Below the pieces are notes generated by a model. The model saw only the letters and a program-made list of their open reading frames with translations. It did not search any database and was not told the DNA's origin. Below, in pieces: positions 38,550 through 48,719 of a stretch of DNA of 64,000 nt (position 1 is its first letter; every line of letters begins with the position of its first letter). The translations under genes were made by a program, and so were the position numbers. The DNA is from Paenibacillus chitinolyticus NBRC 15660 (GTDB taxonomy: Bacteria; Bacillota; Bacilli; Paenibacillales; NBRC-103111), in NCBI RefSeq assembly GCF_000739915.1, contig NZ_BBJT01000008.1, forward strand, positions 203,937 to 267,936, read 5' to 3'.

Positions 38550-39536
38550 TCACCTCTTCCTGAGCATCCAGCTCTCCACGATCTGATAGATATGCTCGCT
38601 TAATTTCTCCGCATCGTGGCGCAGATAGGTCCGGAAAAGCACCAGTTTGTCGGCGATGACGCGGTAACCCCGCTTCGTCACCTCGTCCAGATCCAGATGG
38701 ACGGCTTTGGCGCCTTTCTCGGCATATTTATTCTGTACCTGAGGAGGAATCTCCCCGTTATTTACAATGACATAATCAAATAAATGATGGCCTATATGGT
38801 TATGAATAGCCGTCAGATGATCCCCGACGGAGTAGTCGTCCGTCTCGCCCGGTTGGGTCATCACGTTGCAAATGAACATTTTGACCGCATCGGATTTAAG
38901 AATCTCCTCCGCTATTCCGGGCACGAGCAGGTTAGGAAGGATACTCGTGTACAAGCTGCCGGGTCCGCACAGGATGGCATCCGCCTCACGGATAGCCTCG
39001 ATCGCCTCCTCCAGCGGTTCGATATCCGCCGGTTCCAGCATAACCCGCTTGATGCGTCCTCCGGCCTGGGGAATCTTCGACTCCCCTTCCACGATCGTAC
39101 CGTCCTCCATCAGCGCCCGCAAATAAAGCTCCTGCCTCGAGGCAGGCAGCACACGGCCGCGTACCGCGAACACGCGGCTCATCTCGCGGATACCGGTGAC
39201 GAAATCACCGGTGATATCTTTCATCGCCGCGAGAATCAGGTTTCCGAGACTGTGCCCCGCGAGCCCGGTTCCGGCCGGAAAGCGGTACTGCAGCATCTCG
39301 GAAAGCAGCGGCTCCACATCCGCAAGCGCCGTAAGCACGTTGCGGATGTCGCCCGGCGGAGGAATTTGCAGCTCGGAACGCAGTATGCCGGAGCTGCCTC
39401 CGTCGTCGGCTACCGTCACGATAGCCGTGATATCCAGCGGCTTCTGCTTCAACCCCCGGAGCATGACGGACAATCCTGTTCCGCCCCCTATGACGACTAT
39501 CCGGGGGATATCGGCAGGGCGGTATACTTTAGACAT
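38550..39536 (-). CDS. yvcK: YvcK-family protein (gluconeogenesis/cell-wall factor)
   Basis: 328 residues of the CofD-like fold. The N-terminus shows VVIGGGTGLSVMLRGLK and TVADDGGSSGILR, binding sites for a nucleotide sugar; GHSLGNLILAAM and LCGPGSLYTSILPNLLVPGI follow. In Bacillus YvcK is needed for growth on gluconeogenic carbon and for correct peptidoglycan-enzyme localisation, and binds UDP sugars. It sits between rapZ and whiA with short gaps, so all three are probably cotranscribed. Confidence 0.96.
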   Translation of the reverse strand: MSKVYRPADIPRIVVIGGGTGLSVMLRGLKQKPLDITAIVTVADDGGSSGILRSELQIPPPGDIRNVLTALADVEPLLSEMLQYRFPAGTGLAGHSLGNLILAAMKDITGDFVTGIREMSRVFAVRGRVLPASRQELYLRALMEDGTIVEGESKIPQAGGRIKRVMLEPADIEPLEEAIEAIREADAILCGPGSLYTSILPNLLVPGIAEEILKSDAVKMFICNVMTQPGETDDYSVGDHLTAIHNHIGHHLFDYVIVNNGEIPPQVQNKYAEKGAKAVHLDLDEVTKRGYRVIADKLVLFRTYLRHDAEKLSEHIYQIVESWMLRKR

Positions 39537-39548
39537 GGTTTCACCCTC

Positions 39549-40436
39549 TTATGGTCGGTCGCGTTCCGCATCTCGATGATTGACTCTGACGATCTCCGTC
39601 TCGCTGTTTCCCATAACTTTGCCCAAATACTCGGCAATAGCCACGGACCGATGCTTGCCGCCCGTACAACCGATGCCTACGACAACCTGGCTTTTGCCTT
39701 CTTTTTTGTATTGAGGAACAAGAAAGTGAAGCATATCGAGCAGTTTCGTCAGAAACTCCTGCGTCTCGTTCCACTTCATGACGTAGTCGTACACATCCGC
39801 ATCCTGTCCCGTATTGGGGCGAAGCGTCTCCACATAATGCGGATTCGGCAAAAAGCGTACGTCAAAAATGAGATCGGCATCAATCGGGATGCCATATTTA
39901 AAGCCGAAAGAGATGACATTTATAGATATGCCGCCGCTACCCATGTTGGTGAAGCGGGAGGCGATTTTTTGTTTGAGCTGCGCCGGTTTCAACGCACTAG
40001 TGTCGATCACCTGCGAAGCGTGGCCCTTTAATTCTTCCAGCAGCTTGCGCTCCAGCAGAATGCCCTCCAGCGGCGCATCGTTGGGAGCAAGCGGGTGGCG
40101 GCGCCTGCTTTCTTTGTAACGCTGAACCAGCGTGGAATCCGTAGCGTCGAGAAACAAAATCTCGTACGTCAATGTGTAATCTTCCTTAATGGAACGCAGT
40201 GATTCCTGCAGCGCCGTGAAAAATTCCCGGCCGCGGAGGTCGATCACCAGCGCCACCTTGCCGATTTTGCCGTGGGACTGCTCGATTAATTCCGCAAATT
40301 TCGGAATCAGAACAGGCGGCAAGTTGTCCACACAGAAAAATCCGAGATCCTCGAGACTTTGTACGGCAATTGTTTTTCCTGCACCGGACATGCCGGTAAT
40401 AATGACAAGCTTGGCCGCCGCTTTGCTTTCTTCCAT
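39549..40436 (-). CDS. rapZ: RNase adapter protein RapZ (YvcJ)
   Basis: 295 residues. A Walker A motif [20 protein letters not shown] lies near residue 14, and the C-terminal domain has [20 protein letters not shown] and [20 protein letters not shown]. The family hydrolyses nucleotides; RapZ in E. coli controls small-RNA decay for glucosamine synthesis, and YvcJ in Bacillus affects competence. The ATG has GAGGAAGGTGA upstream. It lies 67 bases after glcK and 12 before yvcK. Confidence 0.96.
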   Translation of the reverse strand: MEESKAAAKLVIITGMSGAGKTIAVQSLEDLGFFCVDNLPPVLIPKFAELIEQSHGKIGKVALVIDLRGREFFTALQESLRSIKEDYTLTYEILFLDATDSTLVQRYKESRRRHPLAPNDAPLEGILLERKLLEELKGHASQVIDTSALKPAQLKQKIASRFTNMGSGGISINVISFGFKYGIPIDADLIFDVRFLPNPHYVETLRPNTGQDADVYDYVMKWNETQEFLTKLLDMLHFLVPQYKKEGKSQVVVGIGCTGGKHRSVAIAEYLGKVMGNSETEIVRVNHRDAERDRP

Positions 40437-40503
40437 GAGTTCACCTTCCTCATCCGTTATAGGGTACCCTTCCGGGTGGAAGCCGCATTGTAAGCTTTGG
40501 TTG

Positions 40504-41451
40504 CTAATGCAGGTTTAACCCCGCCGCTCCTACGACGCCCGCATCGTTGCCCAGTGTGGCCGGCACGATTTCAACGCCTGTATAAGCGCGTTCCGGAGTC
40601 AGCTTGCGGAATGTCTCGCGGATCGGGTTGAACAGGATTTCTCCCGCTTTCGATACGCCGCCGCCGATAATGAACCGCTGCGGATTTACGGTTACCGCTA
40701 CGGCCGCCATGGACTTACCGATATAATAGGCGGCACGGTTCACGATGCGCACAGCGACCTCGTCTCCCGACTTCGCCGCATCGAATACGTCCTTCGCTGT
40801 AATCTTCTCGATCAGCGCCAGACTCGTACGGTCGCCGCGCTCTTTGGCATCGTTGGCCATTCTGACGATGCCCGTGGCGGAAGAGACCGTTTCCAGGCAT
40901 CCGGATTGTCCGCAGTTGCAGGCAATCGCTTCAATATCGGGAACTACGGACATATGTCCGAGCTCGCCTGCCATCCCGTTGAAACCTTGATAAATTTTTC
41001 CGTTTATGATAATGCCTCCGCCCACGCCGGTTCCAAGCGTATAGCAGACCAGGTTCGGGATTCCCCGTCCGGCTCCGCCCCACGCCTCACCAAGCGCCGC
41101 GACATTGGCGTCATTGTCGATTTTTACGGTTTTGCCTAGCTTCTCCTCAAGCGTCTTCTTGACGGCGACATTGCGCCAACCCAGATTAGGCGACAATTCC
41201 ACAAAGCCTGTCGGAATGTCCATAAAGCCAGCGATTCCGGCTCCGATCCCCGCTACTTGTTCCCATTCGTATGGCGATTCGTCTACGATCCTGTGGACGT
41301 ACTCAACAATACGGTCAAGCACAAAATCGGGACCGTGCTCGGTTCCGGTAGGACCTTCATAAGTCTGAATCAATTTTCCTTGTTCGTCGCAGAGGCCTAC
41401 CTTGATGCTGGTGCCCCCTAAGTCCACTCCGACATAAATCCGTTGTGTCAT
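40504..41451 (-). CDS. glcK: Glucokinase (ROK family)
   Basis: 315 residues. It phosphorylates glucose with ATP. The ATP loop is [13 protein letters not shown] at the N-terminus; the ROK zinc motif is [14 protein letters not shown] near residue 175, preceded by [19 protein letters not shown] carries the catalytic aspartate. The ATG at 41451 has GAGGTGA eight bases upstream; a start four codons earlier would overlap that site. It heads the rapZ-yvcK-whiA-HPr series and links sugar uptake to the carbon-regulation genes downstream. Confidence 0.94.
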   Translation of the reverse strand: MTQRIYVGVDLGGTSIKVGLCDEQGKLIQTYEGPTGTEHGPDFVLDRIVEYVHRIVDESPYEWEQVAGIGAGIAGFMDIPTGFVELSPNLGWRNVAVKKTLEEKLGKTVKIDNDANVAALGEAWGGAGRGIPNLVCYTLGTGVGGGIIINGKIYQGFNGMAGELGHMSVVPDIEAIACNCGQSGCLETVSSATGIVRMANDAKERGDRTSLALIEKITAKDVFDAAKSGDEVAVRIVNRAAYYIGKSMAAVAVTVNPQRFIIGGGVSKAGEILFNPIRETFRKLTPERAYTGVEIVPATLGNDAGVVGAAGLNLH

Positions 41452-41562
41452 GCTAAATGTCACCTCAGTGAAGAGTTAAGTTATTTCCATTCTTTCGCGA
41501 TGGGTGTTGCTCCTGTACCCACTATAAGCGAACCCCCTAGGAAGGTCAAGGACGGCAAATTG

Positions 41563-41598
41563 AAAAAACGTGGAAGGGTGTAGGCCGTTCCACGTCTT
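41563..41598 (-). terminator. Terminator after trxB
   Basis: On the minus strand ACGTGGAA and TTCCACGT pair, followed by TTTTTT, between trxB and glcK. Confidence 0.88.
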
Positions 41599-41622
41599 TG
41601 CGTATGAGTCTAATAATCCGTT

Positions 41623-42570
41623 TTACAGGGACTTGCTCCAATCGTGAACCATGTTGCCCTCGAGGAACTTCTCGCAGTCCAAAGCCGCCATACAGCCGCT
41701 TCCCGCAGCCGTAATGGCTTGACGGTATTTCAAGTCCTGAACGTCTCCGCAGGCGAACACTCCAGGGATGTTGGTTTCTGTCGTTCCCGGTTTAACGAGG
41801 ATATAACCCGTTTCGTCGGTCGTGATTTGTCCGCCGAGGAACTTCGTGTTCGGAGTATGTCCGATCGCCACGAAAATACCGTCGGTTTCAAGAACCTCTT
41901 CCGCTCCGGTCTCGTTGTTAAGAACTTTAAGGCCGGTTACGCCTTTGTCTCCCGCAACGACTTCAAGCGGAGCGGAGTTCAAGCTCCAGGTGATTTTCTC
42001 GTTCTCGCGCGCACGGTCCTGCATAATCTTGGAGGCGCGGAGTTCGCTTCTGCGGTGAACCAGTCGAACTTCGGAAGCGAAACGTGTCAGGAAGTTCGCT
42101 TCTTCCATTGCGGAGTCGCCGCCGCCGACCACGATGATGTTCTTGCCGCGGAAGAAGAATCCGTCGCAAGTGGCGCAAGTGCTCACACCGCGACCGATAT
42201 TCTCGCGCTCGTTCGTGATGCCGAGCAGTTTAGCGGAAGCGCCGGTAGAGATGATCAGAGATTCCGTCTCAATCTCACCAAGACCTTCCACATTGAGCTT
42301 GAACGGACGCTCCGTAAGCTCTACGCTGTTAACCCAGCCGGTTTTGAACTCGGCGCCGAAGCGTTCAGCCTGCTTGCGCATGTTAGCCATAAGCTCAGGG
42401 CCCATGATTCCTTCCGGGAAGCCAGGGAAGTTTTCGACCTCGGTCGTTGTCGTCAACTGTCCGCCCGGCTCTGGGCCTTCAATAACCAAAGGATTGAGAT
42501 TGGCGCGCGCCAGATAGATGGCTGCTGTTAATCCGGATGGTCCGGTTCCTACCACAATTGTTTTATACAT
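41623..42570 (-). CDS. trxB: Thioredoxin reductase
   Basis: 315 residues. It reduces thioredoxin with NADPH. The FAD-binding fold begins VVGTGPSGLTAAIYLARA, the redox pair is CATCDG near residue 135, the NADPH fold is VVGGGDSAMEEANFLTRF, and the C-terminal FAD site is GVFACGDVQD. The ATG at 42570 has AAGGAGGAGAGA upstream; a frame reading 26 codons further up lacks a site. It is followed by a terminator. Confidence 0.97.
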   Translation of the reverse strand: MYKTIVVGTGPSGLTAAIYLARANLNPLVIEGPEPGGQLTTTTEVENFPGFPEGIMGPELMANMRKQAERFGAEFKTGWVNSVELTERPFKLNVEGLGEIETESLIISTGASAKLLGITNERENIGRGVSTCATCDGFFFRGKNIIVVGGGDSAMEEANFLTRFASEVRLVHRRSELRASKIMQDRARENEKITWSLNSAPLEVVAGDKGVTGLKVLNNETGAEEVLETDGIFVAIGHTPNTKFLGGQITTDETGYILVKPGTTETNIPGVFACGDVQDLKYRQAITAAGSGCMAALDCEKFLEGNMVHDWSKSL

Positions 42571-42702
42571 GGATCGATCTCTCCTCCTTGGGAACAAATC
42601 AGAATTCGTATGATCGCGGGCTGAGTGTTGAATCATCATTGCCTGCAATCATTCTCTATTTAAAATAATTCTAATTAAAATTATTCTAATTTGCAAGTGT
42701 GA

Positions 42703-44454
42703 TTAATCCCGGCCCTTCTTTTCCACGTTCCAGAGCTTCGGCAGAATCGCATCCATCTTCTCCTTAAGCCCGCAAGCTTCGTCAATGAGCTTCACATTCT
42801 TGCTTACGGTCGAGACGGTCGTATGGTAACGGCTGGCTACCTCGTGATAGGAAATCGACCTGCGGTGCATTTTGGCGACCAGGTATTCGAGAGCGGCGGA
42901 CCAGCCTTCCACTTTCGTAATCCTTGGCACGCTCGGGTACACTCTGCTCAAATATTCTACCCACAGAGTCTGCAGGTCATGCTGCTGGATCATATCGTAC
43001 CGCTGGTGCATATGCCGGTGAGCGGTCTCCATGACGGTCTGCCATTTGGGCTCCCATTTCGGAAGATCGGTCGTATGCACGGAGTTTTCCACGGTTTTTA
43101 CGGTACCGTCCAAATGAGCTTTCAAAGGCTCTTCGACTCCGATGGTCCGCAAAACGAAGATAGCTACCTTTTTGAGATAGTCGTCCTCTTTAGGGTCACC
43201 GATAAACTCGACGAGGGCTTCTTTCACTTCATTGTCGCCGATATACACGAACGTCTGAAGCACCTGCAGCTTCGTTTCCACATCTCCGTGGCGCAGCGCC
43301 CAGAAGAAGGAGCTGCGGACAAGCGGGTCCTTGGCAATCTGATCCGGAATCGATTCGGGAGACTGCTCCAATTGGCGGAACTGTTCCTCGAACGGAAGGT
43401 TATAGTGGTAGCTCAAGGATAGCGGGCGGTCATCGGAACGGCGATTCAGCTGCTCCAAATAAAAGCGGGCGATTTCCGACCCGTTCTCCAGCTTATCCAC
43501 CTGATTCCAGAGAACCCGGGCTTCCTGAAACCTGCCGATATTGCAAGCGGCCACGGCCGCATAATGGTAAACGCACGGATCGAGACCGCTATCGTTGGAA
43601 CGGGAAATCCTCCTGAAAAGCTGGTAGGCTTTCTCGTGATCTCCCAGAATCCCCATGGTGGTCGCAAGCTTGAAGACATGCTCCTGCTGGAAAGGATACG
43701 TTTTGCGCAAAGTTCCCATCAGTTCGGCAAGTTCTTCCTTGCGTCCGAGATGCTGGTAGAAGATCGCCATATTGCACAGCGCGTGAAGGTTCCCGGGATC
43801 TATGTTCAGCACTTCGAGAATAGCATCCAGCGATTTCTGAAAATGACCGGTGTAATAATAAGCCAGCGCCAAATTATTACGAGCCGCCAGAAAATCGCCA
43901 TGCTCTTCGACGAGTTCTTCCAGAACACGAACCGCTTCCGCGAACTTGCCTTCTTCTAAAAGCAGACGCGCCTGGTCGTGCTCGTACAAGCCCTCACGCG
44001 ATTTAATGGTCTTAAGCTTGGCGGGACGCTCCAGCTCGTAGCTGAGAAAATCAAGCATTTCCTCGGCTTCTTCCAGGTAATGTCCGTTTGTATCGTTCTC
44101 CAGATAATGGACAAGAGCGCCCTCCGCCTGTTCGTACTGGTCCATGTTGGCGTAGTTGTTCGCCATATAAAAATAACATTCGGTCATCGAGGGATCGATC
44201 CGATCGAGAACATCTTTTAAGATGTCGTTGGATTCCTCGTACTTGCCCAATTCGGAGAGAACCCCTGCAAGGTTGCAGTGGTTCACCGGGTTATCGTATT
44301 CGTATTCTACCGCTCGCCGGAAATATTTCAACGCCTTATCGTAATGGAAACGATCGAGCGACTGAACCGCTCTTTCAAAAAAGAACGTGGCATCCATGCT
44401 GATGGGAATAATTTTCGGTTCCGGCTTTACGGAGACACGCTTTTTCTTTTCCAT
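42703..44454 (-). CDS. Tetratricopeptide-repeat protein
   Basis: 583 residues, helical. Several TPR units are visible: ALKYFRRAVEYEYDNPVNHC (about 40-60), YEESNDILKDVLDRIDPSMT, FAEAVRVLEELVEEHGDFLA (about 170-190), FQKSLDAILEVLNIDPGNLH, and a second run near 260-330. The last part (about 500-570) contains SYHEVASRYHTTVSTVSKNV, a helix-turn-helix-like stretch. There is no signal peptide. It resembles B. subtilis YvcD in its position near trxB, but the exact role is unknown. The ATG has GGAGGTG upstream; it lies 72 bases after prs. Confidence 0.85.
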   Translation of the reverse strand: MEKKKRVSVKPEPKIIPISMDATFFFERAVQSLDRFHYDKALKYFRRAVEYEYDNPVNHCNLAGVLSELGKYEESNDILKDVLDRIDPSMTECYFYMANNYANMDQYEQAEGALVHYLENDTNGHYLEEAEEMLDFLSYELERPAKLKTIKSREGLYEHDQARLLLEEGKFAEAVRVLEELVEEHGDFLAARNNLALAYYYTGHFQKSLDAILEVLNIDPGNLHALCNMAIFYQHLGRKEELAELMGTLRKTYPFQQEHVFKLATTMGILGDHEKAYQLFRRISRSNDSGLDPCVYHYAAVAACNIGRFQEARVLWNQVDKLENGSEIARFYLEQLNRRSDDRPLSLSYHYNLPFEEQFRQLEQSPESIPDQIAKDPLVRSSFFWALRHGDVETKLQVLQTFVYIGDNEVKEALVEFIGDPKEDDYLKKVAIFVLRTIGVEEPLKAHLDGTVKTVENSVHTTDLPKWEPKWQTVMETAHRHMHQRYDMIQQHDLQTLWVEYLSRVYPSVPRITKVEGWSAALEYLVAKMHRRSISYHEVASRYHTTVSTVSKNVKLIDEACGLKEKMDAILPKLWNVEKKGRD

Positions 44455-44526
44455 GACTAGGCACCTCCGGTACTTTGAGATCTATGATCAAGTATAGCAC
44501 AGTCCCCGAGGTTTCAAAAACACGAT

Positions 44527-45477
44527 TTAAACGCCGCCGTATTTAAACAGCGAAGAGAGAGAGCCGCCGTCGCTGACGATACGTACCGCATGCGAGAGCA
44601 GCGGAGCAACGGAGAGCACCTTGAAACGTTCCGCGTGATCGTCCGGAATCGCCAGGGAATCGGTGATCACGACTTCACGGATGTTCGGGTGATCCAGACG
44701 CTGGAGAGCCGGGCCCGAGAATACCGCGTGAGTGGCGCAAACGTAGATATCGTTGGCTCCGCGTTCCTTCAGTCCTTCCACAACGTTCACGATCGTTGTG
44801 CCTGTGTCGATCAGATCCTCGATGATGATCGGCGTACGGCCTTTAACGTCCCCGATCACGTGAGTCACGACCGCTTCGTTGTGAGCGGGACGCTTCTTGA
44901 ACATCATCGCGAACGGAGCATCGAGAATGTTGGCAAGACGCTCGGCGGTCGTAGCGCGGCCGGCATCCGGAGATACGATGACCGGATCGACGATATTTTT
45001 CTTCGTGATGTAGTCGCTGATAAGATCAAGAGCGGTCAGGTGATCGACCGGAATGTCGAAGAATCCTTGGATCGCCGGTGCATGAAGGTCGATGGTAATA
45101 ACACGGTTCGCTCCTGCGGCACTGACCAGATCGGCGACAAGTTTCGCGGAAATCGGTTCGCGCGGCGCGGCTTTTCTCTCTTGACGGGAGTAACCATAGT
45201 AAGGCAGGATCAAGTTGATCGTGCGGGCGGATGCACGCTTGGCCGCATCCATCATAACCAATAGTTCCATAAGGTGTTCATTGATCGGATGGGAGAACGT
45301 TTGTACTAAAAATACATCGCAGTTACGGACACCTTCTTCATACAAACAATAAATTTCCCCGCTTTTGAAGCGAGACAGCTTGATTTTACCGAGCGCAACG
45401 CCCAGGTCGTCGCAAATGCTCTGTGCCAGCTTCGGGTTGGAAGAGCCGGAGAAAATTTTAATGTTGTTGAGATCCAT
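44527..45477 (-). CDS. prs: Ribose-phosphate pyrophosphokinase-like protein, divergent PRPP loop
   Basis: 316 residues. It should make PRPP from ribose 5-phosphate and ATP, and shows FSGSSNPKLAQ, the basic segment LILPYYGYSRQERKAAPREP, and IDLHAPAIQGFFDIPVDHL. The PRPP-binding loop normally reads DDIIDTAGT in Bacillus Prs, but here it is EDLIDTGTT, and the usual SPDHGG is SPDAGR. These changes suggest a paralogue rather than the housekeeping enzyme, with altered regulation or activity. It lies just after the his operon, which consumes PRPP at HisG. The start ATG at 45477 has GGAGGTAACC upstream. The gene symbol reflects the family; the housekeeping prs may be elsewhere. Confidence 0.85.
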   Translation of the reverse strand: MDLNNIKIFSGSSNPKLAQSICDDLGVALGKIKLSRFKSGEIYCLYEEGVRNCDVFLVQTFSHPINEHLMELLVMMDAAKRASARTINLILPYYGYSRQERKAAPREPISAKLVADLVSAAGANRVITIDLHAPAIQGFFDIPVDHLTALDLISDYITKKNIVDPVIVSPDAGRATTAERLANILDAPFAMMFKKRPAHNEAVVTHVIGDVKGRTPIIIEDLIDTGTTIVNVVEGLKERGANDIYVCATHAVFSGPALQRLDHPNIREVVITDSLAIPDDHAERFKVLSVAPLLSHAVRIVSDGGSLSSLFKYGGV

Positions 45478-45733
45478 GGTTATGGTTACCTCCGAAATGT
45501 TTTTGATTATTGGGACTGCAGACGGGTCAAACTTCTGTATAGAACGCTCCGCATACGTTTTCATACGAAAGCGCTTTTTAACATGTAAGCGAGAAAAAGA
45601 TGCCCCCTCTGTCTATTATCTAGTACCAGGGACATTTCCTACCCAATCATTATACATGAAAATTGTCGAAATGAAAAAGCACAGAGGGACGCCAAATCGA
45701 GGTAATTGTGGCTAGTTTATGAACTTCGGAAGC

Positions 45734-45790
45734 AAAAATCGGCACCCGTTCCTCTAGATGGCATATTTGCCTATAGAGTCGGATGCCGAT
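45734..45790 (-). terminator. Terminator of the histidine operon
   Basis: On the minus strand ATCGGCATCCG and CGGGTGCCGAT form an outer stem, with TCTATAGGCA / TGCCATCTAGA as a nested stem, followed by TTTTTGC. It begins five bases after the hisI stop. Confidence 0.8.
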
Positions 45791-45794
45791 CCCT

Positions 45795-46472
45795 TTATTT
45801 GGATTTGCTCATGTGGCGCCGCTCCAGCTCCGCCATTACATCGTCAAGCGGAAGCTTGGACTCGCGAAGAAGAACCATCAAGTGAAAAATCAGATCGCTC
45901 GTTTCGTACCGGAGTTCGTCGTGGTCCCGGTTTTTGGCAGCGATGATTACCTCTGCCGTTTCCTCGCCTACTTTTTTGAGAATTTTGTCGATTCCCTTCT
46001 CGAACAAGTAGGTCGTGTAGGCGCCTTCGGGTCTTTCCGCTTCGCGGGAAGCGATGACGGATTCCAACCTCGACAAGATGCCGAACCGGTCGGAGGAAGC
46101 AGGCACGGCTGCGGATTCACCGGTTTCAGCGGAATCTGCACCGGCCACCGGAATTTCACCGCCGAAGCAGGTGTAGGATCCGGTGTGGCAAGCGGGTCCG
46201 GTCTGCTCCACCAGCACCAGCAGCGTGTCCGCATCGCAGTCATACCGGAGCGAAACCACGCGCTGCGTGTGCCCCGAGGTCGCCCCCTTGTTCCAAAGCT
46301 CCTGCCGCGAGCGGCTCCAGAACCAGGTCGTGCCGGTGGCTGCCGTTTTTTCAAGCGATTCATTATTCATATAAGCCAGCATCAGAACGTCTTTGCTGAT
46401 GGCATCCTGCACAATAGCGGGAACGAGACCCTGCGAATCGTAGCGGATGTTGTCCAGTCGTATGCCTGTCAT
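45795..46472 (-). CDS. hisI: Bifunctional phosphoribosyl-AMP cyclohydrolase / phosphoribosyl-ATP pyrophosphatase
   Basis: 225 residues, the fused HisI-HisE form. The cyclohydrolase part (about 1-110) has [14 protein letters not shown], the metal and active-site segment [12 protein letters not shown], and [10 protein letters not shown] with the zinc cysteine. A linker rich in Ala, Glu and Ser follows. The pyrophosphatase part (about 130-215) has [20 protein letters not shown] and [16 protein letters not shown]. It performs steps 3 and 2 of histidine synthesis. It overlaps hisF by four bases and ends the operon. Confidence 0.97.
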   Translation of the reverse strand: MTGIRLDNIRYDSQGLVPAIVQDAISKDVLMLAYMNNESLEKTAATGTTWFWSRSRQELWNKGATSGHTQRVVSLRYDCDADTLLVLVEQTGPACHTGSYTCFGGEIPVAGADSAETGESAAVPASSDRFGILSRLESVIASREAERPEGAYTTYLFEKGIDKILKKVGEETAEVIIAAKNRDHDELRYETSDLIFHLMVLLRESKLPLDDVMAELERRHMSKSK

Positions 46473-47227
46473 CGAATCTCCACTCCTTTTTTCTTCAAGC
46501 TCTCTTTAACGCCCTGCACCGTCAGTTCTTTATAATGAAAGATCGTCGCGGCCAGACCCGCGTCGGCACGGCCTTCGGTGAACACTTCGTAGAAGTGTTC
46601 TTCATTTCCGGCACCGCCGGACGCGATGACGGGGATTCCGACAAATCCCGATACCGCCTTGGTCAAAGCCAGATCGAAACCGTCCTTCGTCCCGTCCGCA
46701 TCCATGCTGGTAAGAAGCAGTTCGCCGGCGCCTGCCGTCTCCATCCGCTTCGCCCACTCGACAGCCCGGATGCCGGATGCCGTCCGGCCCCCGTGCGTAT
46801 AGACTTCCCACTCGCCCCAGGCCGGGTTGAACTTGGCGTCAATAGCGACGACGATGCACTGGGACCCGAATTTACGCGCTCCGTCCGATACAAGCTGCGG
46901 ATTCTTGACCGCCGCCGTGTTGATGCCGATTTTATCCGCGCCGGCACGGAGCAGACGTTTCATATCATCGGTAGTCGAAATTCCTCCGCCGACCGTGAAC
47001 GGAATCGTGATTTCGCCTGCCGTTTTCTTCACGACCTCCACCATCGTCGCCCGTCCTTCAACCGAAGCCGAAATATCCAGGAAAACGAGCTCGTCGGCGC
47101 CTTCGCGGTCATATATGGAAGCAAGCTCAACCGGATCGCCCGCATCTCTTAAATTCACGAAATTTACACCCTTGACGACCCGGCCGTCCTTCACGTCCAG
47201 ACAGGGAATAATCCGTTTAGCCAGCAT
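46469..47227 (-). CDS. hisF: Imidazole glycerol phosphate synthase cyclase subunit
   Basis: 252 residues, a TIM barrel with catalytic aspartates in [17 protein letters not shown] and in [25 protein letters not shown] and [11 protein letters not shown] form the phosphate sites. It pairs with HisH (48100-48717) to make imidazole glycerol phosphate and AICAR. The ATG has AAGGGGGAAG upstream. It overlaps hisI by four bases; about 100 bases separate it from hisA. Confidence 0.98.
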   Translation of the reverse strand: MLAKRIIPCLDVKDGRVVKGVNFVNLRDAGDPVELASIYDREGADELVFLDISASVEGRATMVEVVKKTAGEITIPFTVGGGISTTDDMKRLLRAGADKIGINTAAVKNPQLVSDGARKFGSQCIVVAIDAKFNPAWGEWEVYTHGGRTASGIRAVEWAKRMETAGAGELLLTSMDADGTKDGFDLALTKAVSGFVGIPVIASGGAGNEEHFYEVFTEGRADAGLAATIFHYKELTVQGVKESLKKKGVEIR

Positions 47228-47331
47228 TCTGACTTCCCCCTTTAACTCTATACCACCTTATACCCGGCACCTCGCTGCGCTAGCGCCGGTATATTCCTTA
47301 CTCCGTTGTTCTTCCTCGCGCCTCTCTAAAC

Positions 47332-48057
47332 CTAAACCAGCTTCAGCGCTTCCTCAAGCCGGATGCTGCCTGTATACAGCGCCTTGCCGACAATCGCGCC
47401 GCCCACGCCGTTCGCAGCCTCGGCGGCAAGCCGCTCCAGATCTTCCGTCCGGCTCACGCCTCCGGAAGCAATGACCGTCTGGCCGGAAACTTGCGCCAGC
47501 CGTACGATTGCCTCCACATTCGGCCCGCCCATCATGCCGTCCCGGGAAATATCGGTAAAAATAAACGTTTTGGCGCCATGCTCGGCAAGCTGAACCGCCA
47601 AATCCTCCGCTTTTACCGATGAAGTTTCAAGCCAGCCCCGGGTTGCGACAAAACCGTCCCGCGCGTCCAGGCCGATGGCCACATTCTCGCCATGTTTAGC
47701 CAGCAGAGACTGGACGAAGGCGCGGTCTTCGATCGCGGCTGTACCGAGAATGACGCGAGTTACGCCCAGCGACAGCAGACGATCGACATCCTCCTCCGTG
47801 CGGAGTCCGCCTCCGACTTGGACCGGAACTTTCACCGTGCGTGCGATTTCGCCGATCAGCTTGTCGTTAACCGGCCGGCCGGCCTTCGCGCCGTCCAGAT
47901 CGACCAGATGAATCCACTGTCCGCCTTGAGCTTCCCAAGCTTGCGCGACCTCAAGAGGATTCTCGTTATAGACCGTTTCCTGATTATAGTCACCTTGAAC
48001 GAGACGGACGCATTTGCCGTCCCGGATATCAATTGCCGGATAAATAATAAAGGACAT
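47332..48057 (-). CDS. hisA: ProFAR isomerase
   Basis: 241 residues, the other TIM barrel of the pathway. The catalytic aspartates lie in [20 protein letters not shown] and in [14 protein letters not shown], and [11 protein letters not shown] and [11 protein letters not shown] are phosphate sites. It opens the ribosyl ring of ProFAR to PRFAR, the HisF substrate. It lies 42 bases after hisH. Confidence 0.98.
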   Translation of the reverse strand: MSFIIYPAIDIRDGKCVRLVQGDYNQETVYNENPLEVAQAWEAQGGQWIHLVDLDGAKAGRPVNDKLIGEIARTVKVPVQVGGGLRTEEDVDRLLSLGVTRVILGTAAIEDRAFVQSLLAKHGENVAIGLDARDGFVATRGWLETSSVKAEDLAVQLAEHGAKTFIFTDISRDGMMGGPNVEAIVRLAQVSGQTVIASGGVSRTEDLERLAAEAANGVGGAIVGKALYTGSIRLEEALKLV

Positions 48058-48099
48058 GATTCGTTACCTCCACCTGATAGGCCTCAGAGCCGGTTAATC

Positions 48100-48717
48100 T
48101 TAGGACTTCGCCTTGCTTCGACACAGCCCTACGAAATTTTGAAGCAGCCGCATGCCCAGCTCACCGCTTTTTTCGGGATGAAACTGCATGCCGAAAACGG
48201 AACCTTTTCCTACTACAGCCGTAACCGGCTGATGATAATCCGTGACAGCCAGAAGATCCTCCTGACGCTCCGGCTTCACATGATACGAATGAACAAAATA
48301 AACGTGTCCCTCTTCAAGCCCTTCCAGAAGCGGGCTGGTCTGCTTGAACTCCAGCCGGTTCCAGCCCATATGAGGCACCTTGTAGTCCCCTTGGAATCGC
48401 ACGACTTGACCGGGAAGCAGATTGAGGCCGTCATGCTCTCCATATTCTTCGCTGGAGGTGAAAAGCAGCTGCATGCCGAGGCAAATACCGAGCAGCGGCT
48501 TCCCTTGAGCGGTCTGTTCCCGCAAAAGCCGATCGAGACCGAGCGAGCTGAGCTGCTCCATCGCGTCGCCGAACGCTCCAACTCCGGGCAGAATAAGGCC
48601 GTCGGCCTCGGCCAGAATCTTCGGATCGGATGTAACCGTGGACTCGCATCCGAGACGTTCCACGGCCTTGCTCACACTATGCAGGTTGCCCATGCCGTAA
48701 TCGATGATGGCAATCAT
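48100..48717 (-). CDS. hisH: Imidazole glycerol phosphate synthase glutaminase subunit
   Basis: 205 residues, class I glutamine amidotransferase. The nucleophile cysteine is in GICLGMQLLF, the His-Glu pair in MQFHPEKSGELG, and the oxyanion segment is LILPGVGAFGDAM. It supplies ammonia to HisF through the barrel. It lies two bases after hisB. Confidence 0.98.
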   Translation of the reverse strand: MIAIIDYGMGNLHSVSKAVERLGCESTVTSDPKILAEADGLILPGVGAFGDAMEQLSSLGLDRLLREQTAQGKPLLGICLGMQLLFTSSEEYGEHDGLNLLPGQVVRFQGDYKVPHMGWNRLEFKQTSPLLEGLEEGHVYFVHSYHVKPERQEDLLAVTDYHQPVTAVVGKGSVFGMQFHPEKSGELGMRLLQNFVGLCRSKAKS

Positions 48718-48719
48718 GC

